A stretch of 64,000 nucleotides of DNA from Pseudomonas sp. ATCC 13867 (GCF_000349845.1 NC_020829.1:2549001-2613000); one strand, 5' to 3'; positions 19,188 to 30,928 are shown, counted from the stretch's first letter. Translations and numbers: made by a program. The notes: generated by a model not told the origin, from the letters alone.

Positions 19188-20207
19188 ATGGGCGTAGAGA
19201 AGGGCACCATCTCCATTCGCCTGGTCAGCGAGGCGCTGGCCGAGTTTCGTCGTCGCGGTGGCGACGAGGGTCCCCTGCTGGTCGCCGCCGGCGTTTCCGC
19301 CGAACTGTTCGGCAAGCCCTATGCGCGGGTTTCCAGCCAGCTCTACGCGCGGCTCTGGCGGCGCCTGGCGCGGGAGATGGACGACGAGTTCTTCGGCATG
19401 AACGCCCGGCGCATGAAGTCGGGCAGCTTCAACTTCATGGCCGCCGCGGCGATCCGCGAGCCGACCCTGGAGGCGGCGCTGAACGCCGCGCTGCGCTTCA
19501 TCGGGCTGGTCTTCGACGACTTCAGCCCGCGCCTGACCCGCCAGGACGGCCTGGCCGCGATCAGCCTCGATGAGCCCTTTGGCCCGGCGCCGCGCGCGTT
19601 CTGCTACTTCACCCTGTGGCTGATGCTGCACGGCCTGGCCTGCTGGCTGGTGGGCCGGCGCATCCCGATCCTCGCCATCGAGTTGCGCTGTCCGCCGCCG
19701 GATTTCATCGCCGACTACCGGGTGATGTTCAGCGAAAACCTCAACTTCGCCCGCCGCCAGTCGCGCCTGCTGTTCAATGCCGAGGTCCTGGACCTGCCGG
19801 TGCGCCGCGACGAGCGCGAGCTGCGGCGTTTCCTCAGTGGCGCGCCGGCCAACATCCTGGTGCGCTACCGCGACCCGCAGAGCCTCGCCGCGCGCACCAA
19901 GGCCTACCTGCGCAGCCTGAAGTTCGAACGCTGGCCGGACCTCGACGCGCTGGCCGGGCACTTCTACATGGCGCCTTCGACCCTGCGCCGCAAGCTCGCC
20001 GCCGAGGGGCAGTCCTACCAGGCGCTCAAGGACCAGTTGCGCCGCGACCTCGCCATCGCCCGGCTGGACAGCGGCGATGGCAACTTCGCCGACCTCGCCG
20101 AGGAACTGGGCTTCGCCGATACCAGCGCCTTCTACAAGGCCTTCCGCAAGTGGACCGGCTCGACGCCGGGGCAGTACCGCGCGCTGATGCGTTCGGAGCC
20201 GGAGTGA
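19188..20207 (+). CDS. AraC-family transcriptional regulator (OruR/ArgR-like N-terminal domain)
   Basis: 339 residues. The N-terminal ~220 residues match the arabinose-binding-like domain (PF12625 type) found in regulators of fatty-acid and amino-acid catabolism. The C-terminal ~100 residues carry two helix-turn-helix motifs, LDALAGHFYMAPSTLRRKLA and FADLAEELGFADTSAFYKAF, then the conserved W(T)GSTPGQYR. It sits 39 nt after the ligase gene on the same strand and is a likely local regulator of the acyl-CoA block. Confidence 0.88.
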   Translation: MGVEKGTISIRLVSEALAEFRRRGGDEGPLLVAAGVSAELFGKPYARVSSQLYARLWRRLAREMDDEFFGMNARRMKSGSFNFMAAAAIREPTLEAALNAALRFIGLVFDDFSPRLTRQDGLAAISLDEPFGPAPRAFCYFTLWLMLHGLACWLVGRRIPILAIELRCPPPDFIADYRVMFSENLNFARRQSRLLFNAEVLDLPVRRDERELRRFLSGAPANILVRYRDPQSLAARTKAYLRSLKFERWPDLDALAGHFYMAPSTLRRKLAAEGQSYQALKDQLRRDLAIARLDSGDGNFADLAEELGFADTSAFYKAFRKWTGSTPGQYRALMRSEPE

Positions 20208-20510
20208 GGCCACGCGCCGAAGTCGGCGCAGGTGAGCCAATCGTTGAACCCGTTGGTCAATCATCAGCAGGGGGTGATGGATCGGTTCGGCGTCCAGGCG
20301 CCGGATGTATCCATAGGAGCGGACTCCGTCCACGATCCTCCGGCTGCGAGGCTCATCGCGGGCGGAGCCCGCTCCTGCGAAAGGCCATCCGCCAGGCAAC
20401 GAGAGCTGTCCAATCCGCTCATCCAGATTGATGCCTTTCGACATTGCCCGCGCTGCTCTGCGGCAGGAACATCAAGGGACTCCACACAAGAACAACCCAG
20501 GAGTCCTGCG
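20208..20510. repeat. Intergenic region with divergent REP copies
   Basis: 303 nt between the regulator and the second ligase. Bases 20313-20379 hold two facing REP-type units of the GGAGCGGACTCCGTCC variety. A promoter for the four-gene operon downstream is expected in the last 100 nt, but I cannot place it. Confidence 0.6.
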
Positions 20511-22175
20511 ATGCGTTCCCATACCGCCGCCACGGTCGAGTTCGACCACCGCGCCACCGCCGATGCCACCCTGGCCGGCAACCTCGACGCCCTCAACGCC
20601 TGCGTCGAATGCTGCGACCGCCACGCCATCCCCGGTCGTGTCGCGCTGTTCTGGGAGGGCAAGGACGGCGACAGCGCCTCCTATACCTTCACCCAGCTCA
20701 AGGAGCTTTCCGGCCGTTTCGCCAGCTTCCTGCACAGCCTCGGCGTGCGCCCTGGCGATTGCATCTCCGGTATGCTGCCGCGCACCCCGGAACTGCTGAT
20801 CACCGTGCTCGGCGCCTGGCGCCTGGGCGCGGTCTACCAGCCGCTGTTCACCGCCTTCGGGCCGAAAGCCATCGAGCACCGGGTCAAGCTGGCCGGCAGC
20901 AAGGTGGTGGTGACCGACGGCGCCAATCGCGGCAAGCTCGATGAAGTGCCGGACGCTCCCACGCAAGTGACGGTCGGCGGACCGAAGGGGCAGGGCATCC
21001 GCCACGGCGACTACAGCTTCTGGGCCGAACTGGAGCGCCACTCGCCGGACTTCGAACCGGTGCTGCGCAGCGGCGAAGATCCCTTCCTGCTGATGTTCAC
21101 CTCCGGCACCACCGGGCTGGCCAAGCCGCTCGCCGTGCCGTTGAAGGCCATCGTCGCCTTCGTCGGCTACATGCGCGATGCGGTGGGGCTGCGCGAGGAG
21201 GACTCGTTCTGGAACCTCGCCGATCCGGGCTGGGCCTATGGTCTCTACTACGGTGTTACCGGGCCGCTGGCGATGGGACACCCGATCACTTTCTACGAAG
21301 GCGCGTTCACGGTGGAGAGCACCTGCCGCATCGTGCGCAAGTACGGCATCACCAACCTGGCCGGCTCGCCGACCGCCTACCGGTTGCTGATCGCGGCTGG
21401 CGATGCGGTGTCCAGACCGCTCAAGGGCCGCCTGCGCGCCGTGAGCAGCGCCGGTGAGCCGCTGACTCCGGAGGTGATCCGCTGGTTCGCCGGCGAGCTG
21501 GGCGTGACCATCCACGACCACTACGGCCAGACCGAACTGGGCATGGTCCTGGCGAATCACCATGCGCTGGAACACCCGGTGCATGTGGGCGCCGCCGGTT
21601 TCTCCATTCCCGGCCACCGCGTGGTGGTACTGGACGAGCAGGGCAACGAGCTGCCCGCCGGCCAACCCGGCGTGCTGGCGATGGACCGCCGCCAGTCGCC
21701 GCTGATGTGGTTCGCCGGCTACCAGGGCATGGAAACCAAGGCCTTCGTCGGTGACTACTACCTGAGCGGCGACACCGTGGAACTGAACCCGGACGGCAGC
21801 ATCAGCTTCGTCGGCCGCGCCGATGACCTGATCACCACCTCCGGCTACCGCGTCGGTCCGTTCGACGTGGAAAGCGCGCTGATCGAGCATCCGGCGGTGA
21901 TCGAGGCGGCGGTGATCGGCAAGCCGGACCCGGAGCGCACCGAGCTGGTCAAGGCCTTCGTGGTGCTCTGTTCGTCCTTCCGGCCCAGCACGGAGCTGGC
22001 CGAGGAACTACAACAGTACGTGCGCAAGCGACTGTCGGCGCACAGCTACCCGCGGGAGGTGGAGTTCGTCGACGAGCTGCCCAAGACCCCCAGCGGCAAG
22101 ATCCAGCGCTTCCTCCTGCGCAACCAGGAGATCGCCAAGCAACGCGAAGCGGCCGAGAAAGCGGCGGCTCACTAA
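20511..22175 (+). CDS. Acyl-CoA synthetase, AMP-forming (ACSM/acetyl-CoA synthetase-like)
   Basis: 554 residues. Contains [21 protein letters not shown], the hinge [16 protein letters not shown] and the acetylatable lysine region [10 protein letters not shown]. It is closer to medium-chain and acetyl-CoA synthetase-type ligases than to the first ligase of the block. The ATG at 20511 has GGAG 7 nt upstream; upstream in-frame codons run through REP sequence and are rejected. It begins a tight operon with the SDR (18-nt gap), thiolase (16 nt) and acyl-CoA dehydrogenase (10 nt), matching PA2555-PA2552 by memory. Confidence 0.88.
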   Translation: MRSHTAATVEFDHRATADATLAGNLDALNACVECCDRHAIPGRVALFWEGKDGDSASYTFTQLKELSGRFASFLHSLGVRPGDCISGMLPRTPELLITVLGAWRLGAVYQPLFTAFGPKAIEHRVKLAGSKVVVTDGANRGKLDEVPDAPTQVTVGGPKGQGIRHGDYSFWAELERHSPDFEPVLRSGEDPFLLMFTSGTTGLAKPLAVPLKAIVAFVGYMRDAVGLREEDSFWNLADPGWAYGLYYGVTGPLAMGHPITFYEGAFTVESTCRIVRKYGITNLAGSPTAYRLLIAAGDAVSRPLKGRLRAVSSAGEPLTPEVIRWFAGELGVTIHDHYGQTELGMVLANHHALEHPVHVGAAGFSIPGHRVVVLDEQGNELPAGQPGVLAMDRRQSPLMWFAGYQGMETKAFVGDYYLSGDTVELNPDGSISFVGRADDLITTSGYRVGPFDVESALIEHPAVIEAAVIGKPDPERTELVKAFVVLCSSFRPSTELAEELQQYVRKRLSAHSYPREVEFVDELPKTPSGKIQRFLLRNQEIAKQREAAEKAAAH

Positions 22176-22193
22176 GTACAGCGGAGAGACTTC

Positions 22194-22964
<771 letters not shown>

Positions 22965-22980
22965 ACAGGAGAACCGGGTT

Positions 22981-24165
22981 ATGAACGATCCCATCGTCAT
23001 CGTCAGCGCCGTCCGCACCCCGATGGGCGGCTTCCTCGGCGACTTCAAAGACGTCAATGCCGCCACCCTCGGCGCGGCCGCCATCCGCGCCGCCGTCGAA
23101 CGCGCCCGCCTGGGCACGGAAGAGGTGGACGAAGCCGTGCTCGGCTGCGTGCTCTCCGCCGGCCAGGGCCAGGCTCCGGCGCGCCAGGCAGTACTGGGTG
23201 CGGGGCTGGCGCGCGGCACGCCGTGCTCCACGGTGAACAAGATGTGCGGCTCGGGCATGAAGGCCGCGATGATGGTCCACGACGCTCTGCTCGCCGGCAG
23301 CGCCCGCGTGGCCCTGGCCGGCGGGATGGAGAGCATGTCCAACGCGCCGTACCTGCTGGAGCGCGCCCGCAGCGGCTACCGCATGGGCCACGGCAAGGTG
23401 TTCGACCACATGTTCCTCGACGGCCTCGAGGACGCCTACGACAAGGGCCGCCTGATGGGCACCTTCGCCGAGGATTGCGCGGAGAACTACGGCTTCACCC
23501 GCCAGCAGCAGGACGACTACGCGATCGCCTCGCTGACCCGCGCGCAGAAGGCCATGAACGAAGGCCGCTTCGCCGACGAGATCGTTGCCCTGTCGGTCAA
23601 GGCTGGCAAGGAAACCCGCGAAGTCAGCCAGGACGAGCAGCCGCCGAAAGCCAGGCCGGACAAGATCCCCACCCTGAAGCCGGCGTTCCGCGAAGGCGGC
23701 ACGGTGACGGCGGCCAATGCCAGCTCCATCTCCGACGGCGCCGCCGCGCTGGTGCTGATGCGCCTGTCCGAGGCCGAGAAGCGAGGGTTGACGCCACTGG
23801 CCGCCATCCGTGGCCACGCCTCCTTCGCCGATGCACCGAACCTGTTCCCGACTGCCCCGGTGGGCGCGGTGAACCGCCTGCTGCAACGCACGGGCTGGGC
23901 ACTGGGCGAGGTCGATCTGTTCGAGGTCAACGAAGCCTTCGCCGTGGTCGCCATGGCCGCCATGCGCGAGCTGGACATCCCTCACGACAAGATCAACGTC
24001 CACGGCGGCGCCTGCGCCCTCGGCCACCCGATTGGCGCCTCCGGTGCGCGGATCATCGTGACCCTGCTGTCGGCGCTCAAGCAGTACGACCTCAAGCGCG
24101 GCATAGCCTCGGTGTGCATCGGCGGCGGCGAAGCCACGGCCATCGCGGTCGAACGCCTGGCGTAA
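22981..24165 (+). CDS. Acetyl-CoA C-acyltransferase (thiolase)
   Basis: 394-residue thiolase. The nucleophilic cysteine lies in [10 protein letters not shown] (about residue 88), and the C-terminal [18 protein letters not shown] histidine and CIGGGEA cysteine are in place, so the enzyme looks active. It would cleave a 3-ketoacyl-CoA (or 2-methylacetoacetyl-CoA) with CoA at the end of the cycle encoded by this operon. The family also contains biosynthetic acetoacetyl-CoA thiolases, but context favours degradation. Confidence 0.92.
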   Translation: MNDPIVIVSAVRTPMGGFLGDFKDVNAATLGAAAIRAAVERARLGTEEVDEAVLGCVLSAGQGQAPARQAVLGAGLARGTPCSTVNKMCGSGMKAAMMVHDALLAGSARVALAGGMESMSNAPYLLERARSGYRMGHGKVFDHMFLDGLEDAYDKGRLMGTFAEDCAENYGFTRQQQDDYAIASLTRAQKAMNEGRFADEIVALSVKAGKETREVSQDEQPPKARPDKIPTLKPAFREGGTVTAANASSISDGAAALVLMRLSEAEKRGLTPLAAIRGHASFADAPNLFPTAPVGAVNRLLQRTGWALGEVDLFEVNEAFAVVAMAAMRELDIPHDKINVHGGACALGHPIGASGARIIVTLLSALKQYDLKRGIASVCIGGGEATAIAVERLA

Positions 24166-24175
24166 GGAGCGAGAC

Positions 24176-25303
24176 ATGATTCCCACTGAAGAAGACATCC
24201 AGATCCGCGACGTTGCCCGCCAGTTCGCCCAGGAACGGCTGAAGCCCTTCGCCGCCGAGTGGGACCGCGAGCACCGCTTCCCCGCGCAAGCACTGAAGGA
24301 AATGGCCGACCTCGGCTTCCTCGGCATGCTGGTGGCGGAAGAGTGGGGCGGCGCGCAGACCGGCCACCTGGCCTACGCGATGGCCCTGGAAGAGATCGCC
24401 GCCGGCGACGGCGCCTGCTCTACCATCATGAGCGTGCACAACTCGGTGGGCTGCATGCCCATCGCCAAGTTCGGCAACGATGAGCAGAGGCGCCGGTTCC
24501 TGATGCCCCTGGCACGCGGCGAGATGATCGGCGCCTTCGCCCTGACCGAACCGCAGGCCGGCTCCGACGCCAGCTTCCTGAAGACCCGCGCGCGTCGCGA
24601 CGGCGATCACTACGTGCTGAACGGCAGCAAGCAGTTCATCACCTCGGGCAGCCACGCCGGCGTGGTGATCGTCTTCGCGGTGACCGATGCGGCGGCGGGC
24701 AAGAAGGGCATCAGCGCCTTCATCGTGCCCACCGACACGCCCGGCTACCGCGTGGTGCGCGTCGAGGACAAGCTTGGCCAGCATGCGTCCGATACCTGCC
24801 AGATCGCCTTCGACGACGTGCGCATCCCCGTCAGTTACCGACTGGGCGAGGAGGGGCAGGGTTACGCCATCGCCCTGGCGAATCTGGAGGGCGGGCGCAT
24901 CGGCATCGCCTCCCAGGCCGTCGGCATGGCCCGCGCGGCGTTCGAGTACGCACGCGACTATGCCCATGAGCGCGAGACCTTCGGCAAGCCGATCATCCAG
25001 CACCAGGCAGTGGCCTTCCGCTTGAGCGACATGGCGACCGAGATCGCCGTGGCCCGGCAGATGGTCCACCACGCCGCCAGCCTGCGCGAAGCCGGCCTGC
25101 CGTGCCTGACCGAAGCCTCGATGGCCAAGCTGTTCGCCTCGGAAATGGCCGAGCGCGTGTGCTCCGCGGCGATCCAGACCCTCGGCGGTTATGGCTATCT
25201 GCAGGACTACCCGGTGGAGCGCATCTACCGCGACGTGCGCGTGTGCCAGATCTACGAGGGCACCAGCGACGTGCAGCGACTGGTGATCGCGCGGAGTCTG
25301 TAA
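24176..25303 (+). CDS. Acyl-CoA dehydrogenase (short/branched-chain type)
   Basis: 375-residue flavoprotein. Contains [13 protein letters not shown] and, near the C-terminus, the catalytic-glutamate region [18 protein letters not shown] typical of short and short/branched-chain acyl-CoA dehydrogenases. It oxidises acyl-CoA to 2-enoyl-CoA and hands electrons to ETF. It is the last gene of the four-gene operon and is followed by a terminator. No enoyl-CoA hydratase is encoded in the operon, so that step must be supplied from elsewhere. Confidence 0.92.
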   Translation: MIPTEEDIQIRDVARQFAQERLKPFAAEWDREHRFPAQALKEMADLGFLGMLVAEEWGGAQTGHLAYAMALEEIAAGDGACSTIMSVHNSVGCMPIAKFGNDEQRRRFLMPLARGEMIGAFALTEPQAGSDASFLKTRARRDGDHYVLNGSKQFITSGSHAGVVIVFAVTDAAAGKKGISAFIVPTDTPGYRVVRVEDKLGQHASDTCQIAFDDVRIPVSYRLGEEGQGYAIALANLEGGRIGIASQAVGMARAAFEYARDYAHERETFGKPIIQHQAVAFRLSDMATEIAVARQMVHHAASLREAGLPCLTEASMAKLFASEMAERVCSAAIQTLGGYGYLQDYPVERIYRDVRVCQIYEGTSDVQRLVIARSL

Positions 25304-25370
25304 AGGGTTCGCCGGCAGACCCCGGCCCGTTCGTTGGACAGGCACTTCGGCAGGACGGGGTCTGCGGGTG

Positions 25371-25390
25371 GCCTCTCGAGAGGCTTTTTG
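25371..25390 (+). terminator. Rho-independent terminator after the acyl-CoA operon
   Basis: Self-complementary 14-nt sequence GCCTCTCGAGAGGC followed by TTTTTG, about 70 nt after the acyl-CoA dehydrogenase stop. Confidence 0.8.
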
Positions 25391-25483
25391 TAGGAGCGAG
25401 GGGGACGCCTAGTTCTTGCTCGCGAACAGATTTCACCGGGGATTTCTCGGCTGGACGGTTCGCGAGCAAGCTCGTTCCTACAG
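25390..25483. repeat. REP pair with a 14-nt insertion in one unit
   Basis: Two head-to-head REP units. The left unit has 14 extra bases (25401-25414) inserted at the tip of the palindrome, splitting GCGAG from CTTGCTCGCG; the right unit is the usual form. Confidence 0.7.
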
Positions 25484-25561
25484 GGTTGGCCGTTGCACGT
25501 GTGGCAAACGTAGGATGGCGTGGAGCGAAGCGGTACCCATCGACGGACATCGCCCGCCGCC

Positions 25562-26494
25562 TCACGCGCGCTCCGCCGCCTCACGCGCTTCCCGCGCCGT
25601 CACCTGCTGGCACAACTCGATGATCTGCTCGCGCATCCAGCGGTTGGCCGGGTCCTGGTCGGTGCTTTCGTGCCAGTACAGGTGGGTTTCCAGCCTGGGC
25701 ACGTCGTTCACCGGCAGGTCGACGAAATGCAGGCCGTGGTGGCGGGCGAAGCGCTCGGGCACGGTGACCACCATGTCGGTCTGCTGCACCACGGTCGAAG
25801 CCATCAGGTAGTGCTGCGAGCGCAGGGCGATCTTGCGCTGCAGGCCCATCTTGCCCAGCGACAGGTCCACATAGCCCAGGCCGCTGCGGCGGCTGGAAAT
25901 CTGGATATGCGCCACCGACAGGTATTCCTCCAGCGTCACCTTGTCCTTGGCCAGCGGGTGGCCCTGGCGCATGGCACAGACATAGCGGTCCTCCATCAGC
26001 TTGACGTGGCGTACCTGCGGGTCGGTGTTCAGCGGCGCGTCCACGGCGAAGTCCAGGCGGCCGGCGGCCAGTTCCTTGGTGGTTTCGCGACGCTTGGAGA
26101 GGAAACTCTCGATGTGCACGTTCGGCGCCTGGCGGCGCAGGCGCTGGAACAGCGGCGGCAGGACGATGGCCTCGGTGAGGTCGGTCATGCTGATGCGGTA
26201 GGTCTTGTTCGCCTGGGTGGGCGTGAAGGTGCGGCTCTCCTGCACCGAGACGCGCAGCAGCTGTAGCGCATTGCGTACCGGCCCGATGATGTTCTGCGCC
26301 ATCGGCGTGGGCACCATGCCCTGGGCGGTGCGCACGAACAGCGGGTCGTTGAAGGTTTCACGCAGACGGGCCAGGGCATTGGAGACGGCGGGCTGGGTGA
26401 TGCCGACGATCTGTCCGGCACGCGTCAGGTTGGCTTCGGTATAGATCGCATCGAAGACGATGAACAGGTTCAGATCGACCTTGCTGAGGTTCAT
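25562..26494 (-). CDS. LysR-family transcriptional regulator
   Basis: 310 residues. The N-terminal winged helix (LNLFIVFDAIYTEANLTRAG..., then VGITQPAVSNALARLRETF) is followed by a periplasmic-binding-like effector domain. The form resembles the NodD/LeuO branch of LysR proteins. GGAG 7 nt ahead supports the start at 26494. It is divergent from the acyl-CoA dehydrogenase at 26664 (169-nt shared region) and presumably regulates it; the pair corresponds by memory to PA2551/PA2550. Confidence 0.92.
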   Translation of the reverse strand: MNLSKVDLNLFIVFDAIYTEANLTRAGQIVGITQPAVSNALARLRETFNDPLFVRTAQGMVPTPMAQNIIGPVRNALQLLRVSVQESRTFTPTQANKTYRISMTDLTEAIVLPPLFQRLRRQAPNVHIESFLSKRRETTKELAAGRLDFAVDAPLNTDPQVRHVKLMEDRYVCAMRQGHPLAKDKVTLEEYLSVAHIQISSRRSGLGYVDLSLGKMGLQRKIALRSQHYLMASTVVQQTDMVVTVPERFARHHGLHFVDLPVNDVPRLETHLYWHESTDQDPANRWMREQIIELCQQVTAREAREAAERA

Positions 26495-26563
26495 TCCAGG
26501 GCTCCGCTTGTAGTTGTTCTGCGCTCGATCATACCCGAACCGGCGCACAGGTCCATATGGGTT

Positions 26564-26575
26564 ATGAATGTTCAT
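26564..26575. promoter_or_regulatory. Candidate LysR operator
   Basis: ATGAATGTTCAT is a near-palindrome (arms ATGAA/TTCAT) within the 169-nt divergent region between the LysR gene and the acyl-CoA dehydrogenase. It fits the T-N11-A style of LysR sites. Confidence 0.4.
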
Positions 26576-26663
26576 TGATTAGGATAATAGGCTGGGTAAA
26601 TCCTCCTCGCTGTTCTAGCATCATCACCACGACAAACAACCCGCCGCCAGAAGGTAGCCACCT

Positions 26664-27893
<1,230 letters not shown>

Positions 27894-27911
27894 TCCCCAC
27901 GCCGAAACGAA

Positions 27912-27936
27912 AAAGGCCCGCCATGCGGGCCTTTCT
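27912..27936 (+). terminator. Rho-independent terminator
   Basis: Perfect 10-bp stem AAAGGCCCGC/GCGGGCCTTT with a 3-nt loop directly after the acyl-CoA dehydrogenase gene. The stem ends in T-rich sequence. Confidence 0.88.
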
Positions 27937-27962
27937 CATACCTGTGTCCCATAGCGCTTTAC

Positions 27963-28043
27963 GCAGGAGCGAGCTTGCTCGCGAACAATGCTCACCGATG
28001 AGGTCGAGGTTGGGCGGGTTCGCGAGCAAGCTCGCTCCTACAA
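27963..28043. repeat. REP palindrome pair
   Basis: Two facing REP units separated by about 30 nt, between the terminator of the acyl-CoA dehydrogenase and the small gene on the other strand. Confidence 0.8.
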
Positions 28044-28049
28044 GTACAT

Positions 28050-28247
28050 TCACTGCTCTGGAGTACGCTCGGGCCCATTCACCTCCATCTGCGCCAACCA
28101 CCATGCCCGCCGTGTGTGCAGTTGCGCAGCAAAGGCGCGCGCCGCGGCCTCGTGAGGAAAGCGTAGCGCGCGGCGGCCGAGGCGGACCTGCCAATAGGCC
28201 CGGCCGCGAAACTCAACGGTTTCGATCCTCACCTCCAGTGCTTGCAT
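28050..28247 (-). CDS. Small hypothetical protein, 65 residues
   Basis: Basic, Arg/Ala-rich soluble protein (MQALEVRIETVEFRGRAYWQVRLG...) with a likely beta-hairpin start and a helical second half. AGGAG 7 nt ahead of the ATG makes it a convincing gene despite its size. It overlaps the 3' end of the terC-like gene by 35 nt in another frame, so it is probably translated from the same message. Function unknown. Confidence 0.65.
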   Translation of the reverse strand: MQALEVRIETVEFRGRAYWQVRLGRRALRFPHEAAARAFAAQLHTRRAWWLAQMEVNGPERTPEQ

Positions 28248-29256
28248 GCACGGTCTCCTGACTCACGATTTCCAGCGGCTCCTCGCGGGTGCGGCGGGTC
28301 TTGATCAACGACAGCAGGATGCCACCGGCGAGCAGGCCGAAGGTTACGCCAAGCGACAGGGCGGCGGGAACCTTGCCGATGAAGCCGTGCAGGAAAATCT
28401 TCGTGCCGATGAACACCAGCACCAGCGCCAGGGCGTACTTCAGGTAGACGAAGCGGTGGATCATCGCCGCCAGCGAGAAGTACAGGGCGCGCAGGCCGAG
28501 GATGGCGAAGATGTTCGAGGTGTAGACGATGAACGGATCCTGGGTGATGGCGAAGATCGCCGGCACGCTGTCCACGGCGAACACCAGGTCGGCCAGCTCG
28601 ATCAGGACCAGCGCCAGGAACAGCGGGGTGGCGTAGCGCACCAGCTTGCCCGAGGCATCCGGCATCTTCACGAAGAAGTGGTGCTCGTGGATGGTGTCGG
28701 TCATGCGGATGCGCTTGCGCAGGAACTTGAGCACCGGGTTGTTCGCCAGGTCCGGCTCGTCGTCATGCTTGCTGAACAGCATCTTCACGCCGCTGAACAG
28801 CAGGAAGGCGCCGAACACGTACATGATCCACTCGAACTCCTTCACCAGCGCGGCGCCCAGGCCGATCATCAGCGCGCGCATGACGATGGCGCCGAGGATG
28901 CCCCAGAACAGCACCTGGTGCTGGTAGCGGCGGGGGATGCCGAAGAAGCCGAAAATCATTGCCATGACGAACACGTTGTCCATGGACAGCGACTGTTCGA
29001 CGAGGAAACCGGTGTAGTACTCCACCGCGCTGGTGGCGCCGAACTCGTACCAGACCCAGCCGCCGAAGGCCAGGCCGCAGGCGAAGTAGCCGGCGGACAG
29101 CATCAGGCTCTCGCGCACGCCGATCTCATGGTGATCGCGTTGCAGAACGCCCAGGTCGAGTACCAGCAGGAGAATCACGATGGCCAGGAAGGCCAGCCAG
29201 AACCAGATGGCGGTTCCGAGGAATGGTTCGGTCAAGAAGGCGTGCAGAGCTGTCAT
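28213..29256 (-). CDS. TerC/Alx-family integral membrane protein
   Basis: 347 residues with about nine membrane helices. The TerC hallmarks are LLVLDLGVLQRD near the start, VEQSLSMDNVFVMAMIF in the middle and ELADLVFAVDSVPAIFAIT, with buried acidic residues as in manganese/cation exporters of the TerC-Alx-MntP group. A GGGAGGGG ribosome binding site lies 2-3 nt from the start region and can pair with an upstream segment (see the leader feature). E. coli Alx is controlled by a manganese/pH-sensing RNA, so RNA control here would make sense. Likely role: Mn2+ or metal homeostasis. Confidence 0.9.
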   Translation of the reverse strand: MTALHAFLTEPFLGTAIWFWLAFLAIVILLLVLDLGVLQRDHHEIGVRESLMLSAGYFACGLAFGGWVWYEFGATSAVEYYTGFLVEQSLSMDNVFVMAMIFGFFGIPRRYQHQVLFWGILGAIVMRALMIGLGAALVKEFEWIMYVFGAFLLFSGVKMLFSKHDDEPDLANNPVLKFLRKRIRMTDTIHEHHFFVKMPDASGKLVRYATPLFLALVLIELADLVFAVDSVPAIFAITQDPFIVYTSNIFAILGLRALYFSLAAMIHRFVYLKYALALVLVFIGTKIFLHGFIGKVPAALSLGVTFGLLAGGILLSLIKTRRTREEPLEIVSQETVHASTGGEDRNR

Positions 29257-29258
29257 GT

Positions 29259-29325
29259 GGCCCCTCCCTTAGTGTCGTTGTCGAAAGTGACTCCGACATG
29301 GCGGTTGGCAACCGTCAGAGGGGCC
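29259..29325 (-). promoter_or_regulatory. Structured leader of terC that can hide the ribosome binding site
   Basis: On the minus strand GGCCCCTC (29325-29318) is an exact complement of GAGGGGCC (29266-29259), which contains the Shine-Dalgarno of terC. A second hairpin, CTCTGAC...GTCGGAG (29320-29291) with an inner GGTTGCCAACC, uses the same CTC bases, so the two folds exclude each other. This is riboswitch-like. I cannot confirm a match to the yybP-ykoY family. Confidence 0.5.
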
Positions 29326-29545
29326 CGGCGTCACAGGCGGGAACATAGCAGAGCAGGCCATCCAGGCAAACGGGGTAACGTAACAAGTTCCTACATTCAT
29401 GGCGAAAGGTGCATGTCTGTCCAGCAGAAGTTTAGTTGATGACCATTCAGACATTGCTCGCTGGACGAAGGTGTGTTGCGAGTTTTCCTGCGCCTCTCTC
29501 AGGGGGCGACAAGCGTGCGGCCAAGCCACCGCCGCGCTGCTGGGC

Positions 29546-30928
29546 TCAATAGACCCACACCTCGACGCGACGGTTCTTCACCCGTCCGTCGTCATCGCTG
29601 TTGGCCGCGACCGGCAAGGCATCGCCCAGGCCGCTGATCGCTCGGAACATCACCCCCTCCTTGGCCAGTTCGCGGCGAACCGCCATTGCGCGCAACTTGG
29701 ACAGCAGCTCCGCGCGAGCCGGGTCCTGCTTCGGATCGCCAAAGCCGACCAGTACAGTCTGTTTATTCATCTTGCCGTTCTGTTGCAGATAGGCGAGCAG
29801 GCGTTCGATATCGCGCTGAGCCTTGTTGTCCAGCGTGGCGCTGCCTTCGCGGAAGCGGAAGTTCACCGACAGCCGCTGGGCATCGCGTGCCAGGGCTTGA
29901 TACGACTCGGGCATGCTGGTCCGAGGCGACATCTTCGTGGCCTGCACCCGCTGCCCCACGAAGCCGCTGGAGCTGACCAGCGCCTGGCCCTGGTCCCCCT
30001 GGGCGAATTGCAGCAATGCGCGTGCCCAGCGATTGCTTTCTTCCGGCTTCATGTACAGGAACAGGCGGCGCGACAGCGGATAGTCCTCGGTGGCGACCAG
30101 CGTGGTCGACGGTGGCATGGCTTGGGAGTCGCCATCGGCAATCAGCAGCGCCTTGGCCTTCTTGATCGACGACAGACCGACGAAGCCAATGCCCTGCGGG
30201 TCGCCGCTGACCTGCGCGGACAACTGATCGCTGGACTCGAAGCGTTGCGCGCCGTTACCCAGCGCTTTTCCGTGGCTGGCCAGTACCAGCTCCCTGAAGG
30301 TATCGAAGGTCCCCGAGTTGTCATCGCGTGCATAGAGGTGGATTGCGCCGCCGCGGCCGCCGATCTCCTCCCAGCTCTTCACGTCGCCGGAAAAGATGCG
30401 TGCCAGGGTGTCCGTGTCCAGCTCGCTCAGCGGATTGGCGGAGTTGACGATGATCGCCAGGCCGTCGATGCCTATCACCTGCTCGGCCTTGGCGCTACGC
30501 AGATTGCCCGACGCGGACAGCGCCGAGGCTTCGGCATCCTTGATCGGGCGGGACGCCGCCGCCAGCTCGGCGATGCCCTCTTTCAGCGCCACGAAGCCGG
30601 TGCTGGAACCGTGAGCGGCCAGGTCGATGATGGCCTCACGGCCATCACTCGAGCGCCCGATGATGCGCTGTTCGTTCTCCGTCTTGCCTGGCTGGCTGCT
30701 GACGTTCTGGTAGCCCTCGCTCGCCAGCAGGCCCTTGACCAGCGCCGGCAGCAGGTGGGCACCGATGGTGTTCGAACCCTGGACGCGCAGTACGGGCTCG
30801 CCCGCCTGGGATGAGGGCAGGGCGGCGAAGGCCTGCCACGGGAAGGCGTAGCAGATGAAACCGATGACCAGCCAGGCGACCGTCGTGGGCCAGGCGTCCG
30901 AGTCGCCAGTGCGCGCTTTGTGCAGCAT
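29546..30928 (-). CDS. PstS-like phosphate-binding domain fused to OmpA C-terminal domain
   Basis: 460 residues. An N-terminal hydrophobic segment (TTVAWLVIGFICYAFPW) acts as signal or anchor. Residues about 45-310 form a periplasmic PstS-type binding domain (VQGSNTIGAHLLPAL, AAHGSSTGF, ARDDNSGTFDTFREL, GIGFVGLSSI). Residues about 340-460 are an OmpA-like peptidoglycan-binding domain (FRFREGSATLDNKAQRDIERLL, VGFGD, RVKNRRVEVWVY). It would tether an oxyanion sensor to the cell wall. No pst transport genes adjoin it, so sensing or surface binding is more likely than uptake. It is transcribed alone. Confidence 0.85.
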   Translation of the reverse strand: MLHKARTGDSDAWPTTVAWLVIGFICYAFPWQAFAALPSSQAGEPVLRVQGSNTIGAHLLPALVKGLLASEGYQNVSSQPGKTENEQRIIGRSSDGREAIIDLAAHGSSTGFVALKEGIAELAAASRPIKDAEASALSASGNLRSAKAEQVIGIDGLAIIVNSANPLSELDTDTLARIFSGDVKSWEEIGGRGGAIHLYARDDNSGTFDTFRELVLASHGKALGNGAQRFESSDQLSAQVSGDPQGIGFVGLSSIKKAKALLIADGDSQAMPPSTTLVATEDYPLSRRLFLYMKPEESNRWARALLQFAQGDQGQALVSSSGFVGQRVQATKMSPRTSMPESYQALARDAQRLSVNFRFREGSATLDNKAQRDIERLLAYLQQNGKMNKQTVLVGFGDPKQDPARAELLSKLRAMAVRRELAKEGVMFRAISGLGDALPVAANSDDDGRVKNRRVEVWVY

